Shown: positions 22,793 through 32,495, counted from the first letter of the stretch. The stretch is DNA of 53,753 nt from Bacteroidota bacterium (GCA_021155905.1 JAJNBG010000038.1:1-53753); one strand, 5' to 3'. Notes: generated from the sequence alone by a model not told the origin. Translations and numbers: made by a program.

Positions 22793-23911
22793 TTACGGCT
22801 TCTTAATCGTGTCAATTGTTGATTCTATCGAATCAGGAGTAAGCGGTTTTGATGGCACGGTATCGGTGGACATTTCCTGCGGGAATACGTCATTAAAATA
22901 AGCACTCAGATCAATGTTCTTATTTTTAGGAATTTTAAACTGGAATACATGTTTGTCGGGATTATTTAATTGTTCTCCTATCAGCCATGGATTAAAGGTT
23001 TTAAGAGTTACCACATTGGTGCCAATGTGTTTTGCAAAGGAGGTTAAGTTGGTAACGGAAGAATCCACCTTCACAATTTTAAAAGCCGGAAAACCACCTG
23101 ATTTTCTTATTTTATTTTTAACGCCAAAATGTTCGGGGTTAGACAATAAGGTTTTAAAAGCAAGTATGCGATAAATAAAACTTCCTGTTTCCTTGTTTAA
23201 TAGGAGGTCATAATAATTATTGGTGTTTTGTTTTTTTAAGGCATTTTGAATTCCTCCAATACCCACGTTATAAGCTGCAGCTGACAAGGTCCAGTTATGA
23301 AAATAATTGTAGGCATCTTTGAAATGCTTACAGGCAACATGAGTCGCTTTTTCTACGTCCAGGCGTTCGTCGACTTCGCTGTTTACAATCAATCCATAAT
23401 GTTGGGCAGTAACAGGCATCAGCTGCCAGAAGCCGGCTGCCCCCATAGGAGAAACAGCATTGGATAAATGACTTTCAATAATAGCCACGTATTTGAAATC
23501 ATCAGGAACACCCTCTTTTTTCAGTATCGGTTCAATCAGCGGAAACCATTTTTGAGCCTTAACAAATAAAGCGAGCGACGAATGTTTCCAGGTTTTATTA
23601 GCGAAGAATTCTTTTTCAAGGCTTTCTTTAATTTCGTAATCGTTTTGAGGAACCCGTTCTCCGGCAAATTGAAGATTAGTCGGGATGTTTAACCCCAATA
23701 CTTTAAAATTGGAATTGGAATAATCTGAAGGATACTTATCAGGACTAAACATAGAAAGCCGAATCAATAAACTGATCAGGATCCACGACGCAAAACTCAC
23801 ATAGGTTTTTTTATAAAGAGGTGATGGTTCGCGAAAAATTTTTAATATCCAAACAGATATGGTCACTTTCTTTTTATAATCGTATTCAGATATAAAGATA
23901 CGAAATTGCAC
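22793..23911 (-). CDS. Membrane-anchored lytic transglycosylase (MltD/Slt type)
   Basis: 372 residues. A membrane helix (about 37-54) anchors the enzyme. The transglycosylase domain (about 120-265) has catalytic Glu146 in YVAIIESHL and the family motifs SPMGAAGFWQLMP, HFKDAYNYF and LSAAAYNVGIGG. Residues about 275-345 resemble a LysM-like wall-binding repeat (FKIVKVDSSVTNLTSFAKHIG), and a short Thr/Pro-rich tail ends the protein. It cleaves glycan strands of peptidoglycan. The chosen start overlaps the upstream wecA-like gene by 26 bp; starting later would remove part of the N-terminal region. It is the last gene of the envelope cluster. Confidence 0.85.
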   Translation of the reverse strand: MQFRIFISEYDYKKKVTISVWILKIFREPSPLYKKTYVSFASWILISLLIRLSMFSPDKYPSDYSNSNFKVLGLNIPTNLQFAGERVPQNDYEIKESLEKEFFANKTWKHSSLALFVKAQKWFPLIEPILKKEGVPDDFKYVAIIESHLSNAVSPMGAAGFWQLMPVTAQHYGLIVNSEVDERLDVEKATHVACKHFKDAYNYFHNWTLSAAAYNVGIGGIQNALKKQNTNNYYDLLLNKETGSFIYRILAFKTLLSNPEHFGVKNKIRKSGGFPAFKIVKVDSSVTNLTSFAKHIGTNVVTLKTFNPWLIGEQLNNPDKHVFQFKIPKNKNIDLSAYFNDVFPQEMSTDTVPSKPLTPDSIESTIDTIKKP

Positions 23912-24944
23912 AAAAAATAATGGAAATAACCAGCCAGACAGTTTGGTAATTTAAAATCAGATTTAGGGCCAGGGATAAACCTGTTAATCCAATTCCAAAG
24001 AAAAGAATGGCTATTCTTTTCTCTGTGATGCCTTTAAAGAACAAATGATGGGTTGTATGGTCCTTGCCACCTACAAAGGGAGATTGGCCTCGTCTGAGAC
24101 GATTAATACTCACGGTAACCGTATCGGTAATTGGTAAAATAAAAACAAGGGCAATGGAAAGAAACCCTAAAAAAACGGGATTTACAGAAAACCACGAATT
24201 GTTAGCAAGGGAGAACGAATTCCAGCAGTAATCAATACCGGCCACTGATAGAAATGCCCCAAGAAACTGACTACCGGTATCGCCCATAAACATTTTGGCG
24301 GGGTGCCAGTTATATACCAAAAATCCGAGTAAAGATCCTAAAATACCCAGGCTCAAAATGGGAATAGGGGAAAGGATCATATTTAAATTTAGGTTTAAGG
24401 CAATGACAAAAAACAGGATTAAGATAGATACGATGGTCGTAATGCCATCCATATTGTCAAGCATGTTGATTGAATTCATTAAACCTATGACCCAAAATAC
24501 CGTTAATCCGAAATTTAATCCCTCATTCGTAAAAATATTAATTTTGGTTCCGGTAAAATAGAGTACGAGACCACAAATCAATTGCGTAATAAATTTCAAT
24601 AAAGGTTGGGTGTTATAAGCATCATCCGCCAGTCCCATTAAAAATGCAATGGTACAAACCACAAATACTCCGACGATCTTTAAATTTTCATAATCGAGGG
24701 GCAGTAAATGGTCAATAAAATTCAAAATGATAAAGGTGATCAAAAATATCACAAAGAAGGAAATCCCACCAACGGAAGGCCTCACGGATGGGCTCCAGCG
24801 AATGTCTTTTGTGTTTATCTGTTGTCTTACACCAAGCGTTTGAGAAAATTTTAATAAAATAGAATTAAAAACAAGAGAAAGTATAAAGGTAATACCAATT
24901 GAAATTACGATAAATAATAGATTGTTATTTTGGAAATACGTCAT
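23886..24944 (-). CDS. Undecaprenyl-phosphate sugar-1-phosphate transferase (WecA/TagO/MraY family)
   Basis: 352 residues with about ten membrane helices. It transfers a HexNAc-1-phosphate from a UDP-sugar to undecaprenyl phosphate, the first step of surface polysaccharide synthesis. Catalytic signatures: the Asp pair in GLADDAYNTQPLLKF (about 104-118), NMLDNMDGI (about 160-168), FMGDTGSQFLG (about 216-226) and the His motif DHTTHHLF (about 293-300). It is closer to WecA/TagO than to MraY in context, because it sits among wza, wzc and rfbC rather than in the mur cluster. Its ATG overlaps the rfbC stop by one base. Confidence 0.9.
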   Translation of the reverse strand: MTYFQNNNLLFIVISIGITFILSLVFNSILLKFSQTLGVRQQINTKDIRWSPSVRPSVGGISFFVIFLITFIILNFIDHLLPLDYENLKIVGVFVVCTIAFLMGLADDAYNTQPLLKFITQLICGLVLYFTGTKINIFTNEGLNFGLTVFWVIGLMNSINMLDNMDGITTIVSILILFFVIALNLNLNMILSPIPILSLGILGSLLGFLVYNWHPAKMFMGDTGSQFLGAFLSVAGIDYCWNSFSLANNSWFSVNPVFLGFLSIALVFILPITDTVTVSINRLRRGQSPFVGGKDHTTHHLFFKGITEKRIAILFFGIGLTGLSLALNLILNYQTVWLVISIIFCAISYLYI

Positions 24945-25486
24945 TAAAAAGGGCTGTTAAATTCTTTGAATTTAGTACCTGTTAAATCTTTTTCTGATAA
25001 TACAGGTTCCGCAACGTTCCAGTTAATGTTAAGATCTGCATCATTCCACAAAACAGTGCCCTCGGATGCCTTATGATAAAGATCCGTGCATTTGTATGAA
25101 AAGATAGTATTGTCTTTTAAGGTTAAAAAGCCATGAGCAAATCCTGTCGGAATATAGAACATGGTTTTATTTTCTTCCGTTAATTCAATGGCAACATGTT
25201 GACCGTAAGTGGGTGAGTTTTTCCGGATATCAACAGCAATATCCAATACAGCTCCGGTAATAACACGCACCAGTTTTCCCTGTGCATGTGGTGGAGCCTG
25301 AAAATGCAAGCCTCTTAACACCCCGGCATTTGACAGGGATTGATTGTCCTGAACAAAATGAGGAGTGATTCCATTTTGCTTAAAAACGCCTTCATTGTAA
25401 CTTTCAAAAAAATAACCTCTGGCATCGGCAAATACTTTTGGTTTAATAATCAAAAGGTCCTTTATATGTGTTTCAATTATTTCCAT
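24944..25486 (-). CDS. rfbC: dTDP-4-dehydrorhamnose 3,5-epimerase
   Basis: 180 residues, a typical RmlC cupin. It converts dTDP-4-keto-6-deoxyglucose to dTDP-4-keto-L-rhamnose. Family motifs are intact: DARGYFFESYNEGVF, FVQDNQSLSN, GVLRGLHFQ with the catalytic His, and YIPTGFAHGFLTL. The partner genes rfbA, rfbB and rfbD are not in the window, so either they lie elsewhere or the product supports a different deoxy sugar. It overlaps the end of wzc by 10 bp. Confidence 0.93.
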   Translation of the reverse strand: MEIIETHIKDLLIIKPKVFADARGYFFESYNEGVFKQNGITPHFVQDNQSLSNAGVLRGLHFQAPPHAQGKLVRVITGAVLDIAVDIRKNSPTYGQHVAIELTEENKTMFYIPTGFAHGFLTLKDNTIFSYKCTDLYHKASEGTVLWNDADLNINWNVAEPVLSEKDLTGTKFKEFNSPF

Positions 25487-27912
25487 AATTTAGAAAATCC
25501 TTTCTTTTTTTCCATCTTTTCATCGGAATAGTAACCGTTCCCATAACCATAACCATAGCCATAACCGTATCCATATTTATAACCGTAAGTTGACCTGGTT
25601 GTGTCAACACCGTTTAAGATCATAGATAAATTTTTAATATTTCCTTCGTTGATTAATTTATCCAGGATCTGAACAAATGCTTTTTTAGAATAATCCGCCC
25701 TGAACACATAAATTGGGAAATCCGCTTTCTGGATCGTGGTAATACCATCTGTTACCAATCCAATTGGAGGATTATCAAACACAATATAATCATAATCCAG
25801 TTTTAATTCCTCAATTAAAATGTTCAGTCTGCTGCTGATAATTAATTCAGATGGATTTGGAGGAATTGGGCCGGCAGTTATATAATCCAGGTTAGGAAAG
25901 TGGCTTTTGTTAATGCAATTTTTTGTAGGAGTCATATTGGTTAAGATGGTACTCATACCAATATCATTTGTAACACCAAATCCTTTATGGATCTTTGGTT
26001 TTCTCATGTCCAGATCCAACAGGATGACTTTTTTACCCGTATAAGCAATGATTCCGGCAATATTTAAACATACAAACGTTTTTCCTTCTCCTGATATAGA
26101 TGAAGTAACTGCAATAATTTTTGACCCTTCAGAATTATTAATGAAATTAAGGTTTGAACGGATACTTCTGAATGCCTCTGAAATTTGTGATTTCGGATTT
26201 TTATCGACTACTAATTGAGAAACCGGAACATCGCTTTCATAATTAGGAACAATCCCTAAAACAGAAATGGAGGCATCAATATTATTAACAACGTCATTGA
26301 TAGAGGTGATCTTGTCGTGGATAAAATAACGGACAAATACAAGTACAAGAGATAGTAATAAAGCGGCCAGAATAGCGATCAGAATGGCGTTTCGTTTGTT
26401 CGGAGAGATCCATGCGCCATCGTTTATCGCTTCTTCCAGAATAACATTTTCAGACACAAAACCAGCTTTTGAAATCGAAAATTCTGTTTTCTTCTCCAAT
26501 AACATGGTATAGTATTTTTCGCTGATACTAAATAAACGCATTAAACGGGAGTGTTCAAGATCTTCATCAGGGTTATTCACATTCTTACTCTTGTATTCTG
26601 AATATTTTTGAGTTAAGCTTGAATATTTTGATTTGTATTTTAGGCGCACCGCATTAATTGTTTCAATCAGTAATTTTTTCTGCGTTTCAATATTAAAATT
26701 AATCTGTTTGATATTCTCACTATTAGGAGTTACCATGTATAAGAGGTCTTCTTTCTCCAGCAATAATTTTTGAATAGTTTGAGTATATTCTTTGATCGCA
26801 TTTTCATATTCAGTACCCGAGATCAATGAAATTAACTGGTATGTATCAATACTTTTGTTTTTTAATATATTTTGCTGAAGCTCGGATAAAATCTTTTCGT
26901 CGAGTTCTGCTTTTAGCATGTCGTCCTCGATTCTTGACATCCGAACAATATTAGGGTCAATAGCCTCATTTTTAACGGAGTAATTATGAGTTTTTCTGAA
27001 TTCCTGTAAATTGTTTTCCGTAGATTTTAAATCACTATACACTAAATCTAATTGACCATCAATAAAAGAAATGATGCTCTTGGAACTTTCACTTTTACGC
27101 TCAACATCAAACTGCAGGTATTCCTTTGATATCAGGTTGACCAGGTCTTTGGATTTTTGAGGATTGATATCGGTTACTTTTATCTGAATCGTTCTTGCCG
27201 CATCATTAAGCAATTTAATTTCGATTTTTGATTGCAGATTCGACGTCACGTTATCAACATCGTTAATAACAAAATAGGATTTGTTTCCTGCCGTTAATTG
27301 TGAGGATACGGTTTGTTTGTCGAATTTTGAATTTGGAGAAATACTCAATTCAAAATAAGGGGTGTTTACGACATTAAACGTGTTAAATGGAACCGTGTAA
27401 TTTTTGCCTTCTACATTATAAGTTAATTGCCCTGAGTTCGTATTACTAAATTGAATATAAATTTTTGTTCCGTAAATGGCGTTACGTTTTATATTGAACT
27501 TTACCAGGAAAGGAGAGGATAAATAGAGTTCATTATTTTTAAAAGTCCCTTCATTAAAATAGCTCACCTGGATATCTGATTTTTCTACGACACGTCTCAG
27601 AAATATTCTTGAACGAATCTGTTCAATGGCCTCAGCTATTTTATTATCCCCGCCATCAAATGTGTTCATCTGTAAAACTTCAGATGCCTGGTTGTTTTCA
27701 TTGATCTGGATGATGGTGGATGACTGATATTCGGGTTGGCTATATCTTAAATAGATAGTAGCAATTCCAATACTGATGATGAAAAAAGCCAAAACAAACC
27801 AAAGACTTTGTTTAACAATATAAATGACTAAACCTAAATCAAGCTCACTGCTGAACTTTGATACGCGGTCTCTGTATTTGTCAATGGAATTACTGCCCTG
27901 GGGTTGTATCAT
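25477..27912 (-). CDS. wzc: Polysaccharide co-polymerase with BY-kinase domain (Wzc/ExoP type)
   Basis: 811 residues that control length and export of a surface polysaccharide. Membrane helices lie near residues 30-50 and 500-525, flanking a long periplasmic coiled-coil part (about 260-450). The cytoplasmic bacterial tyrosine kinase has Walker A SGEGKT (607-612), Walker A' VILLDLDMRKPKIH (from 629) and Walker B YIVFDNPP (709-716). The C-terminus ends with ten tyrosines mostly in YG repeats (776-795), the expected autophosphorylation cluster. The repeat is encoded by a short tandem ATA/ACC-rich DNA repeat, so its length may vary. It overlaps wza by 4 bp. Confidence 0.93.
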   Translation of the reverse strand: MIQPQGSNSIDKYRDRVSKFSSELDLGLVIYIVKQSLWFVLAFFIISIGIATIYLRYSQPEYQSSTIIQINENNQASEVLQMNTFDGGDNKIAEAIEQIRSRIFLRRVVEKSDIQVSYFNEGTFKNNELYLSSPFLVKFNIKRNAIYGTKIYIQFSNTNSGQLTYNVEGKNYTVPFNTFNVVNTPYFELSISPNSKFDKQTVSSQLTAGNKSYFVINDVDNVTSNLQSKIEIKLLNDAARTIQIKVTDINPQKSKDLVNLISKEYLQFDVERKSESSKSIISFIDGQLDLVYSDLKSTENNLQEFRKTHNYSVKNEAIDPNIVRMSRIEDDMLKAELDEKILSELQQNILKNKSIDTYQLISLISGTEYENAIKEYTQTIQKLLLEKEDLLYMVTPNSENIKQINFNIETQKKLLIETINAVRLKYKSKYSSLTQKYSEYKSKNVNNPDEDLEHSRLMRLFSISEKYYTMLLEKKTEFSISKAGFVSENVILEEAINDGAWISPNKRNAILIAILAALLLSLVLVFVRYFIHDKITSINDVVNNIDASISVLGIVPNYESDVPVSQLVVDKNPKSQISEAFRSIRSNLNFINNSEGSKIIAVTSSISGEGKTFVCLNIAGIIAYTGKKVILLDLDMRKPKIHKGFGVTNDIGMSTILTNMTPTKNCINKSHFPNLDYITAGPIPPNPSELIISSRLNILIEELKLDYDYIVFDNPPIGLVTDGITTIQKADFPIYVFRADYSKKAFVQILDKLINEGNIKNLSMILNGVDTTRSTYGYKYGYGYGYGYGYGNGYYSDEKMEKKKGFSKLWK

Positions 27913-28667
27913 CTTATCCTTTGAGTAAGGGTATAAAGTAAGAAAGTCGTACTAATTAAAGAAACAATAGGTGTTATCTCGGAAACCAACGTTCTTGCGA
28001 AACGATATCTTGGTTCAACGTAAATAATATCGTGGGCCAACACAACGGTATTTCCAACGGCAATGCCTTCAATTTTTGAAAGATCCATTAAGTATACTTT
28101 TGGTGGTTGATTATCCTGGTTCCTGATCAGTTTTACTTTGTAGGCTTTACCATCATCCGAAATACCTCCCGTTAATGCGAGTGCTTCGATAACTGTCGTA
28201 TTATTATTGACAAGGTTTAAAACTTTTGCCGCCCCTCCGTTGCCAGGAAATACGATCACCCTTTTATTGGTAATTGTTAAGTAGACAAATGGTTTTACAT
28301 AATAGTCTGCATAAATCTGTTCCAAATACTCTGTAGCTTCTCTCACGCTTAAACCGGCTAACTTCACTCGCCCAACTAAAGGAAGTTTCGCGGTACCGTC
28401 TCTGTTTACAACATAGTCCAATTCAATAAATCGTGCGTTTTGCGCTGAATTGGCTAAATCCACAATCTTAAAACCATCGTTTGAAAAAATTCTCACGTTA
28501 ACGATGTCGTTGAAATCAATTTTGTAATCCTGTTTCGATAATGAGTCTACAATTTTATCGTAGGTATAATCTTTTGGAGTTTTCAGCATTAAATTTGGAC
28601 GAAGCAGCTTACACGATGAAAACCCAATTAGAACCAAAAGAAAAGAGAAATATTTAAAAAAACGCAT
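27909..28667 (-). CDS. wza: Polysaccharide export lipoprotein (Wza type)
   Basis: 252 residues. Lipobox FSSC (Cys19) marks an outer-membrane lipoprotein. The polysaccharide export domain (about 50-130) begins YKIDFNDIVNVRIFSNDG and includes DGTAKLPLVGRVKLAGLSVREATEYLEQIY. An SLBB domain follows (VIVFPGNGGAAKVLNLVNNNTTVIEALALTGGI). A C-terminal hydrophobic helix (about 228-250) would form the outer-membrane exit. Shorter than E. coli Wza (379 residues) and with one SLBB unit, as usual in Bacteroidota. It is the first gene after a strong promoter and is translationally coupled to wzc. Confidence 0.92.
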   Translation of the reverse strand: MRFFKYFSFLLVLIGFSSCKLLRPNLMLKTPKDYTYDKIVDSLSKQDYKIDFNDIVNVRIFSNDGFKIVDLANSAQNARFIELDYVVNRDGTAKLPLVGRVKLAGLSVREATEYLEQIYADYYVKPFVYLTITNKRVIVFPGNGGAAKVLNLVNNNTTVIEALALTGGISDDGKAYKVKLIRNQDNQPPKVYLMDLSKIEGIAVGNTVVLAHDIIYVEPRYRFARTLVSEITPIVSLISTTFLLYTLTQRIR

Positions 28668-28685
28668 AAATGTATATTATATCAG

Positions 28686-28717
28686 CAAAGTTAAGATTTA
28701 TCCCCTAATATCAAAAA
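28686..28717 (-). promoter_or_regulatory. Promoter of the wza-wzc-rfbC-wecA operon
   Basis: On the minus strand, TTTTTG (28712-28717), 18-bp spacer, TAACTTTG (28686-28693). The start site would be about 14 nt before the wza ATG. The -33 element abuts the last base of the upstream glycosyltransferase gene. Confidence 0.65.
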
Positions 28718-29899
28718 TCATGCTCCTTTTAATAGGCGACCATATAAACTCCTCATGTCGTTAACCAATCTCACATAACTATATTTTGAGAGAGCCCATT
28801 CTTCGCCCTTTACAGAGGATTGTAAAAGGATATCTTTGTCACGACAGATTTTTAGCAAATTAGAAAAAAACGATTGTTTGTCGGTAATTTCAGATAATAA
28901 GCCACACTCCGGATGCAGCACATCCTCAATGCCCCCAACGTTGGTCGCCACTACATATTTACCTGCCGCCTGAGCTTCTATAATACTCACCGGTGTGCCT
29001 TCATTTAAGGACGTTAAGGTTACGATATCCAGTCCGTGCAGCGCCCATTCCACATTGGTTATCCAGGACGTAAATATCACATCCACGTCCTCAGCAGGAT
29101 TGTTTGACCAGGTAACCTGATGAGTTTTACAGGCTTCAATAATGGAATTTCGGGTATCGCCATCACCGATAATAAACGCTTTAAAACGAGTAACCCCGTT
29201 TTGTTTTAAATAAGCAATTGATTCAATGAAAAGATTATGATTCTTTATGGGAGCTAATCTTCCAATTATACCGATGGCAATCTGGTCGTTCTGTAAATAA
29301 TATTTTGCCCTGAATTCCTGTCTGTTTTTTTCTTTGTTTTGGGTAAATTTAGTCAGGTCAAAACCCAATGGAACAACGTGAATCTTTTCTTTGGGAGCAA
29401 TATGAAAAACCTCCGATAGTTCCTGTTTTTGCTTATTGCTGATGGCAATAATAGCTGTAGAGTGTTTCGCCAAATAGCGCTCAATCGTTTTATAAAATCC
29501 GGTTTTTAATTTTCCAAAATACGAATGAAATACATGGCCATGAAAGGTATGTATGATAATGGGAACATTACAGTGGATAGCCGCTAACCTTCCTATGGCG
29601 CCTGCCTTGGAAGCGTGTGTATGAACAATATCCGGTTTAAATTCCCGGATAATTTTTTTTATTTCTTTATAGGCCTTAAAATCGGAGCTTAGATTGATTT
29701 CCCGTTGAAATTGTTTAAGTACTAATGGTTTTAAACCCAAGCCTTCAGGAATGTATAAGGAACTGTCTTCTCCTTCTTCCTCCGGACCACCAACCAATAA
29801 GGTTTCGTACTCGGGTGCAAGGTACTTGGTTAAATAACTGACATTATAAGTGATGCCACCAATATTGAAGCGATTAATAATTCTTAGAACCTTTGGCAA
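28718..29899 (-). CDS. Glycosyltransferase family 4
   Basis: 393 residues, GT-B fold. The N-terminal domain contains FNIGGITYNVSYLTKYL, the acceptor-side motif HTHASKAGAIGRLAAI and ITHTFHGHVF-like HTFHGHVFHS. The C-terminal donor domain has IGIIGRLAPIKNHNLFIESI and the E-x7-E motif in LNEGTPVSIIEAQAAGKYVV. Family 4 enzymes are retaining transferases, and the sugar cannot be predicted. The gene lies 4 bp from mpl and 50 bp before wza, so it likely adds a sugar in the surface polysaccharide made by the following genes. Confidence 0.9.
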   Translation of the reverse strand: MPKVLRIINRFNIGGITYNVSYLTKYLAPEYETLLVGGPEEEGEDSSLYIPEGLGLKPLVLKQFQREINLSSDFKAYKEIKKIIREFKPDIVHTHASKAGAIGRLAAIHCNVPIIIHTFHGHVFHSYFGKLKTGFYKTIERYLAKHSTAIIAISNKQKQELSEVFHIAPKEKIHVVPLGFDLTKFTQNKEKNRQEFRAKYYLQNDQIAIGIIGRLAPIKNHNLFIESIAYLKQNGVTRFKAFIIGDGDTRNSIIEACKTHQVTWSNNPAEDVDVIFTSWITNVEWALHGLDIVTLTSLNEGTPVSIIEAQAAGKYVVATNVGGIEDVLHPECGLLSEITDKQSFFSNLLKICRDKDILLQSSVKGEEWALSKYSYVRLVNDMRSLYGRLLKGA

Positions 29900-29903
29900 A
29901 ATA

Positions 29904-31271
29904 TTAATTTAAGTTTAATTCAGTGGACAGTTGTTTGAAATCAATTCCATCAAAATTCCCTGAACTCATCATCAATAATACATGATTTTTTAATGATTTT
30001 GACTTAAGGTAACTCATCAAAACACTACTCTCAGTAAATATTTTCAGGTCTTTACGGTTAAAGTATTTTAACACCTGTTCCTCGGTGATGGGCTTGAGTT
30101 TTTTATGTGCAATTGTATGAGGATTGAAATACACAATCGCCTCATCCGCATCGTTCATTGCTCCATTGTATTCAGAAAGAAAGTTTTCATTCAGACTGCT
30201 AAAGGTGTGTAATTCCATACAAGCCAAAATGGTACGGTTTCCAAATTGTTGTTTGGTAGCGTGTGTCGTTGCCTTAAGTTTGGATGGTGAATGGGCAAAA
30301 TCTTTATAAAAAGCAAAATTATCAGTTCTGGAAACCAGTTCCAGTCTTTTAGCAGCACCTTTGAATGATTGGATGGCTTCATTGAATTGATCATCAGTCA
30401 ATCTTAATTTATTACAAACTAAACGGGCACCATTTAAATTCATGAGGTTATGGTTACCGAAAATCTGTAAAGGAATCTCGTTACCGTCGTTTTCTAAAAA
30501 GGTCGTTCCATTTTCTATGCGATGTTTAGGGATAGAGTAAGGCGTTTTTGTAATGTTATTTGATTTACCGCTGTTTTCCGCAACCTTTCTTAAGTCAGCG
30601 TCTTCATTGCAATAGATCAGGCTTCCGTTTGGCTCAATCAAATCAACGAATTGCACAAACTGGTTCACGTATATTTCAAAGGTTGGAAAGACATTAATAT
30701 GATCCCAGGCTATACCACTTAGAATGGCGATATGTGGTTTATAGAGGTGAAATTTTGGCCTGCGATCTATCGGCGAAGCTAAATATTCATCACCCTCAAT
30801 AATGGCTATTGGCGCTTCATTGGTTAATTTCACCATAGTATTGAAGCCTTCCAGTTGGGCACCTACCAAGTAATCTGCATCGACTTTATGAAAATTAAGC
30901 ACATGTAGGATCATCGCTGTTATGGTCGTTTTGCCGTGACTGCCTCCAATTACTACCCGTATCTTATCTTTAGTGGCTTCATAAATGTACTCGGGATACG
31001 AGTATACTTTTAGCCCTAATTCTTTAGCTCTGATCAATTCAGGGTTATCTTCCCTTGCGTGCATTCCCAAAATAACAGCGTCAATGTCTGCTGTCAGTTT
31101 AGAAGGGAACCATCCGATTTCAGGCGGCAGGATTCCTGCATTTTTAAGACGGGACCGGGAAGGCTCATTAATTTCATCATCACTACCTGTTACCTGAAAA
31201 CCTTTTTCGTGTAAGGCCAAAGCCATATTGTGCATGGCACTGCCGCCAATTGCTATTAAATGAACCCTCAT
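29904..31271 (-). CDS. mpl: UDP-N-acetylmuramate:L-Ala-gamma-D-Glu-meso-DAP ligase
   Basis: 455 residues, Mur ligase fold. Mpl reattaches recycled murein tripeptide to UDP-MurNAc. The start MRVHLIAIGGSAMHNMALAL is diagnostic of Mpl, as is the ATP loop GSHGKTTITAMI (about 108-119). EGDEYLASPIDRRPKF (about 160) and AWDHINVFPTFE (about 190) bind metal and substrate, and FKGAAKRLELV marks the third domain. It is somewhat shorter than the E. coli enzyme but has all three domains. It is the first gene of the envelope cluster, bounded by the terminator of the desaturase gene. Confidence 0.93.
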   Translation of the reverse strand: MRVHLIAIGGSAMHNMALALHEKGFQVTGSDDEINEPSRSRLKNAGILPPEIGWFPSKLTADIDAVILGMHAREDNPELIRAKELGLKVYSYPEYIYEATKDKIRVVIGGSHGKTTITAMILHVLNFHKVDADYLVGAQLEGFNTMVKLTNEAPIAIIEGDEYLASPIDRRPKFHLYKPHIAILSGIAWDHINVFPTFEIYVNQFVQFVDLIEPNGSLIYCNEDADLRKVAENSGKSNNITKTPYSIPKHRIENGTTFLENDGNEIPLQIFGNHNLMNLNGARLVCNKLRLTDDQFNEAIQSFKGAAKRLELVSRTDNFAFYKDFAHSPSKLKATTHATKQQFGNRTILACMELHTFSSLNENFLSEYNGAMNDADEAIVYFNPHTIAHKKLKPITEEQVLKYFNRKDLKIFTESSVLMSYLKSKSLKNHVLLMMSSGNFDGIDFKQLSTELNLN

Positions 31272-31309
31272 AAGTGAATTGAATTTATACTTACGAAGTA
31301 AACCTTTTT

Positions 31310-31341
31310 AAACAAAAAATGCAGGTCTGAAAGACCTGCAT
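31310..31341 (-). terminator. Terminator after fatty acid desaturase
   Basis: On the minus strand, ATGCAGGTCTTTCAGACCTGCAT (31319-31341) followed by TTTTTTGTTT. It is 24 bp after the stop at 31365. Confidence 0.85.
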
Positions 31342-31364
31342 TTTAAACAATGAACTGTTAAGTA

Positions 31365-32465
31365 TTATGCCAGGGCAGGAGTTGGTTTACCTAATTGATA
31401 TAACAATTTAGCATGGCCGGCAATTGCACCCACAAATGTCTTTTTTGAATAATACGGTAAATTAAATTCTTTGGCGGTTTGCTGAATGATCGGAGCAATT
31501 TTTTTATAATGAACATGACAAATATTAGGAAATAAATGATGTTCTACCTGGAAGTTCAAACCACCTACGAACCAGGAGAATGCCCAGCTTTTTTGAGCAA
31601 AATTGGTTGTTGTTTTTAACTGATGGGCGGCCCAGTCATCTTCCATATTGCCACTTGAATCGGGTAATGGAAACTCAGTCATATCTATTACATGAGCCGG
31701 TTGAAAAATCAATGCTAGGATTAATCCGCAAGTAAAGTGCATAATGGACCACCCGATAATAATCTGGTACCAAGGATTTTCCATTACCACTAAAGGTAAT
31801 ACCAGGCTGTATCCTAAATAAAAAAGTTTGTTCAGAATCAGTAAAATCAATTGCTTTTTAAAGGTTGTTTTTTTAGTAGCTAACAAACCCATTTTGTTAT
31901 AACGGGCCAATTGCTGGAAATCTTTAGTGGTTGCCCACATAATAGTCATTAAACCGTAGAAAAACCAGGCATATAAAAACTGGTATTTATGAATTTTCTT
32001 ATAGTCAGCATGAGGATCAAATCGCATAAATCCCGGAGGCGCGATGTCTTCATCATGTTCGTGAATGTTAGTATAAGTGTGGTGCAATGTATTATGCTGT
32101 AATTGCCAGTTAATAGAACTTCCACCGATAAAGTTCATGCTTCGGCACATTAAAGCGTTTAATTTTGCATTCCTGGCGTAAGAACCATGATTGGCATCAT
32201 GCATAATCGATAAACCGATACCACTCATTCCAAAACCCATCAATATGCACAGCAATGACTGCAGCAATAAATTATCGAATGTATTAAAAATCAACAGTAA
32301 AAAAGGAGTGAAATATAAGGTAAACATGAAAATGGATTTGATGACCATTTGTGCATTTCCGTAACGGGACAAGTTATTTTCTTTAAAGTACTCGTCAACA
32401 CGTTTTTTTGCAGTATTATAAAAGGAACGGTTAGCGTTATTGAATCTGATAGTATGTGTACTCAT
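31365..32465 (-). CDS. Membrane fatty acid desaturase (acyl-lipid/acyl-CoA type)
   Basis: 366 residues, with four or more membrane helices. It introduces a double bond into fatty acyl chains with a di-iron centre held by histidine boxes: H89-DAN-H93 (HxxxH), H124-NTL-H128-H129 (HxxHH) and QVEHH (306-310). This Q-x2-HH variant is typical of front-end desaturases, but no cytochrome b5 domain is fused. It is monocistronic, with a consensus promoter and its own terminator, as expected for membrane-fluidity control. Confidence 0.9.
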   Translation of the reverse strand: MSTHTIRFNNANRSFYNTAKKRVDEYFKENNLSRYGNAQMVIKSIFMFTLYFTPFLLLIFNTFDNLLLQSLLCILMGFGMSGIGLSIMHDANHGSYARNAKLNALMCRSMNFIGGSSINWQLQHNTLHHTYTNIHEHDEDIAPPGFMRFDPHADYKKIHKYQFLYAWFFYGLMTIMWATTKDFQQLARYNKMGLLATKKTTFKKQLILLILNKLFYLGYSLVLPLVVMENPWYQIIIGWSIMHFTCGLILALIFQPAHVIDMTEFPLPDSSGNMEDDWAAHQLKTTTNFAQKSWAFSWFVGGLNFQVEHHLFPNICHVHYKKIAPIIQQTAKEFNLPYYSKKTFVGAIAGHAKLLYQLGKPTPALA

Positions 32466-32495
32466 TTTTGAATGTTAGTTTTTGTGTTTGCCTGC

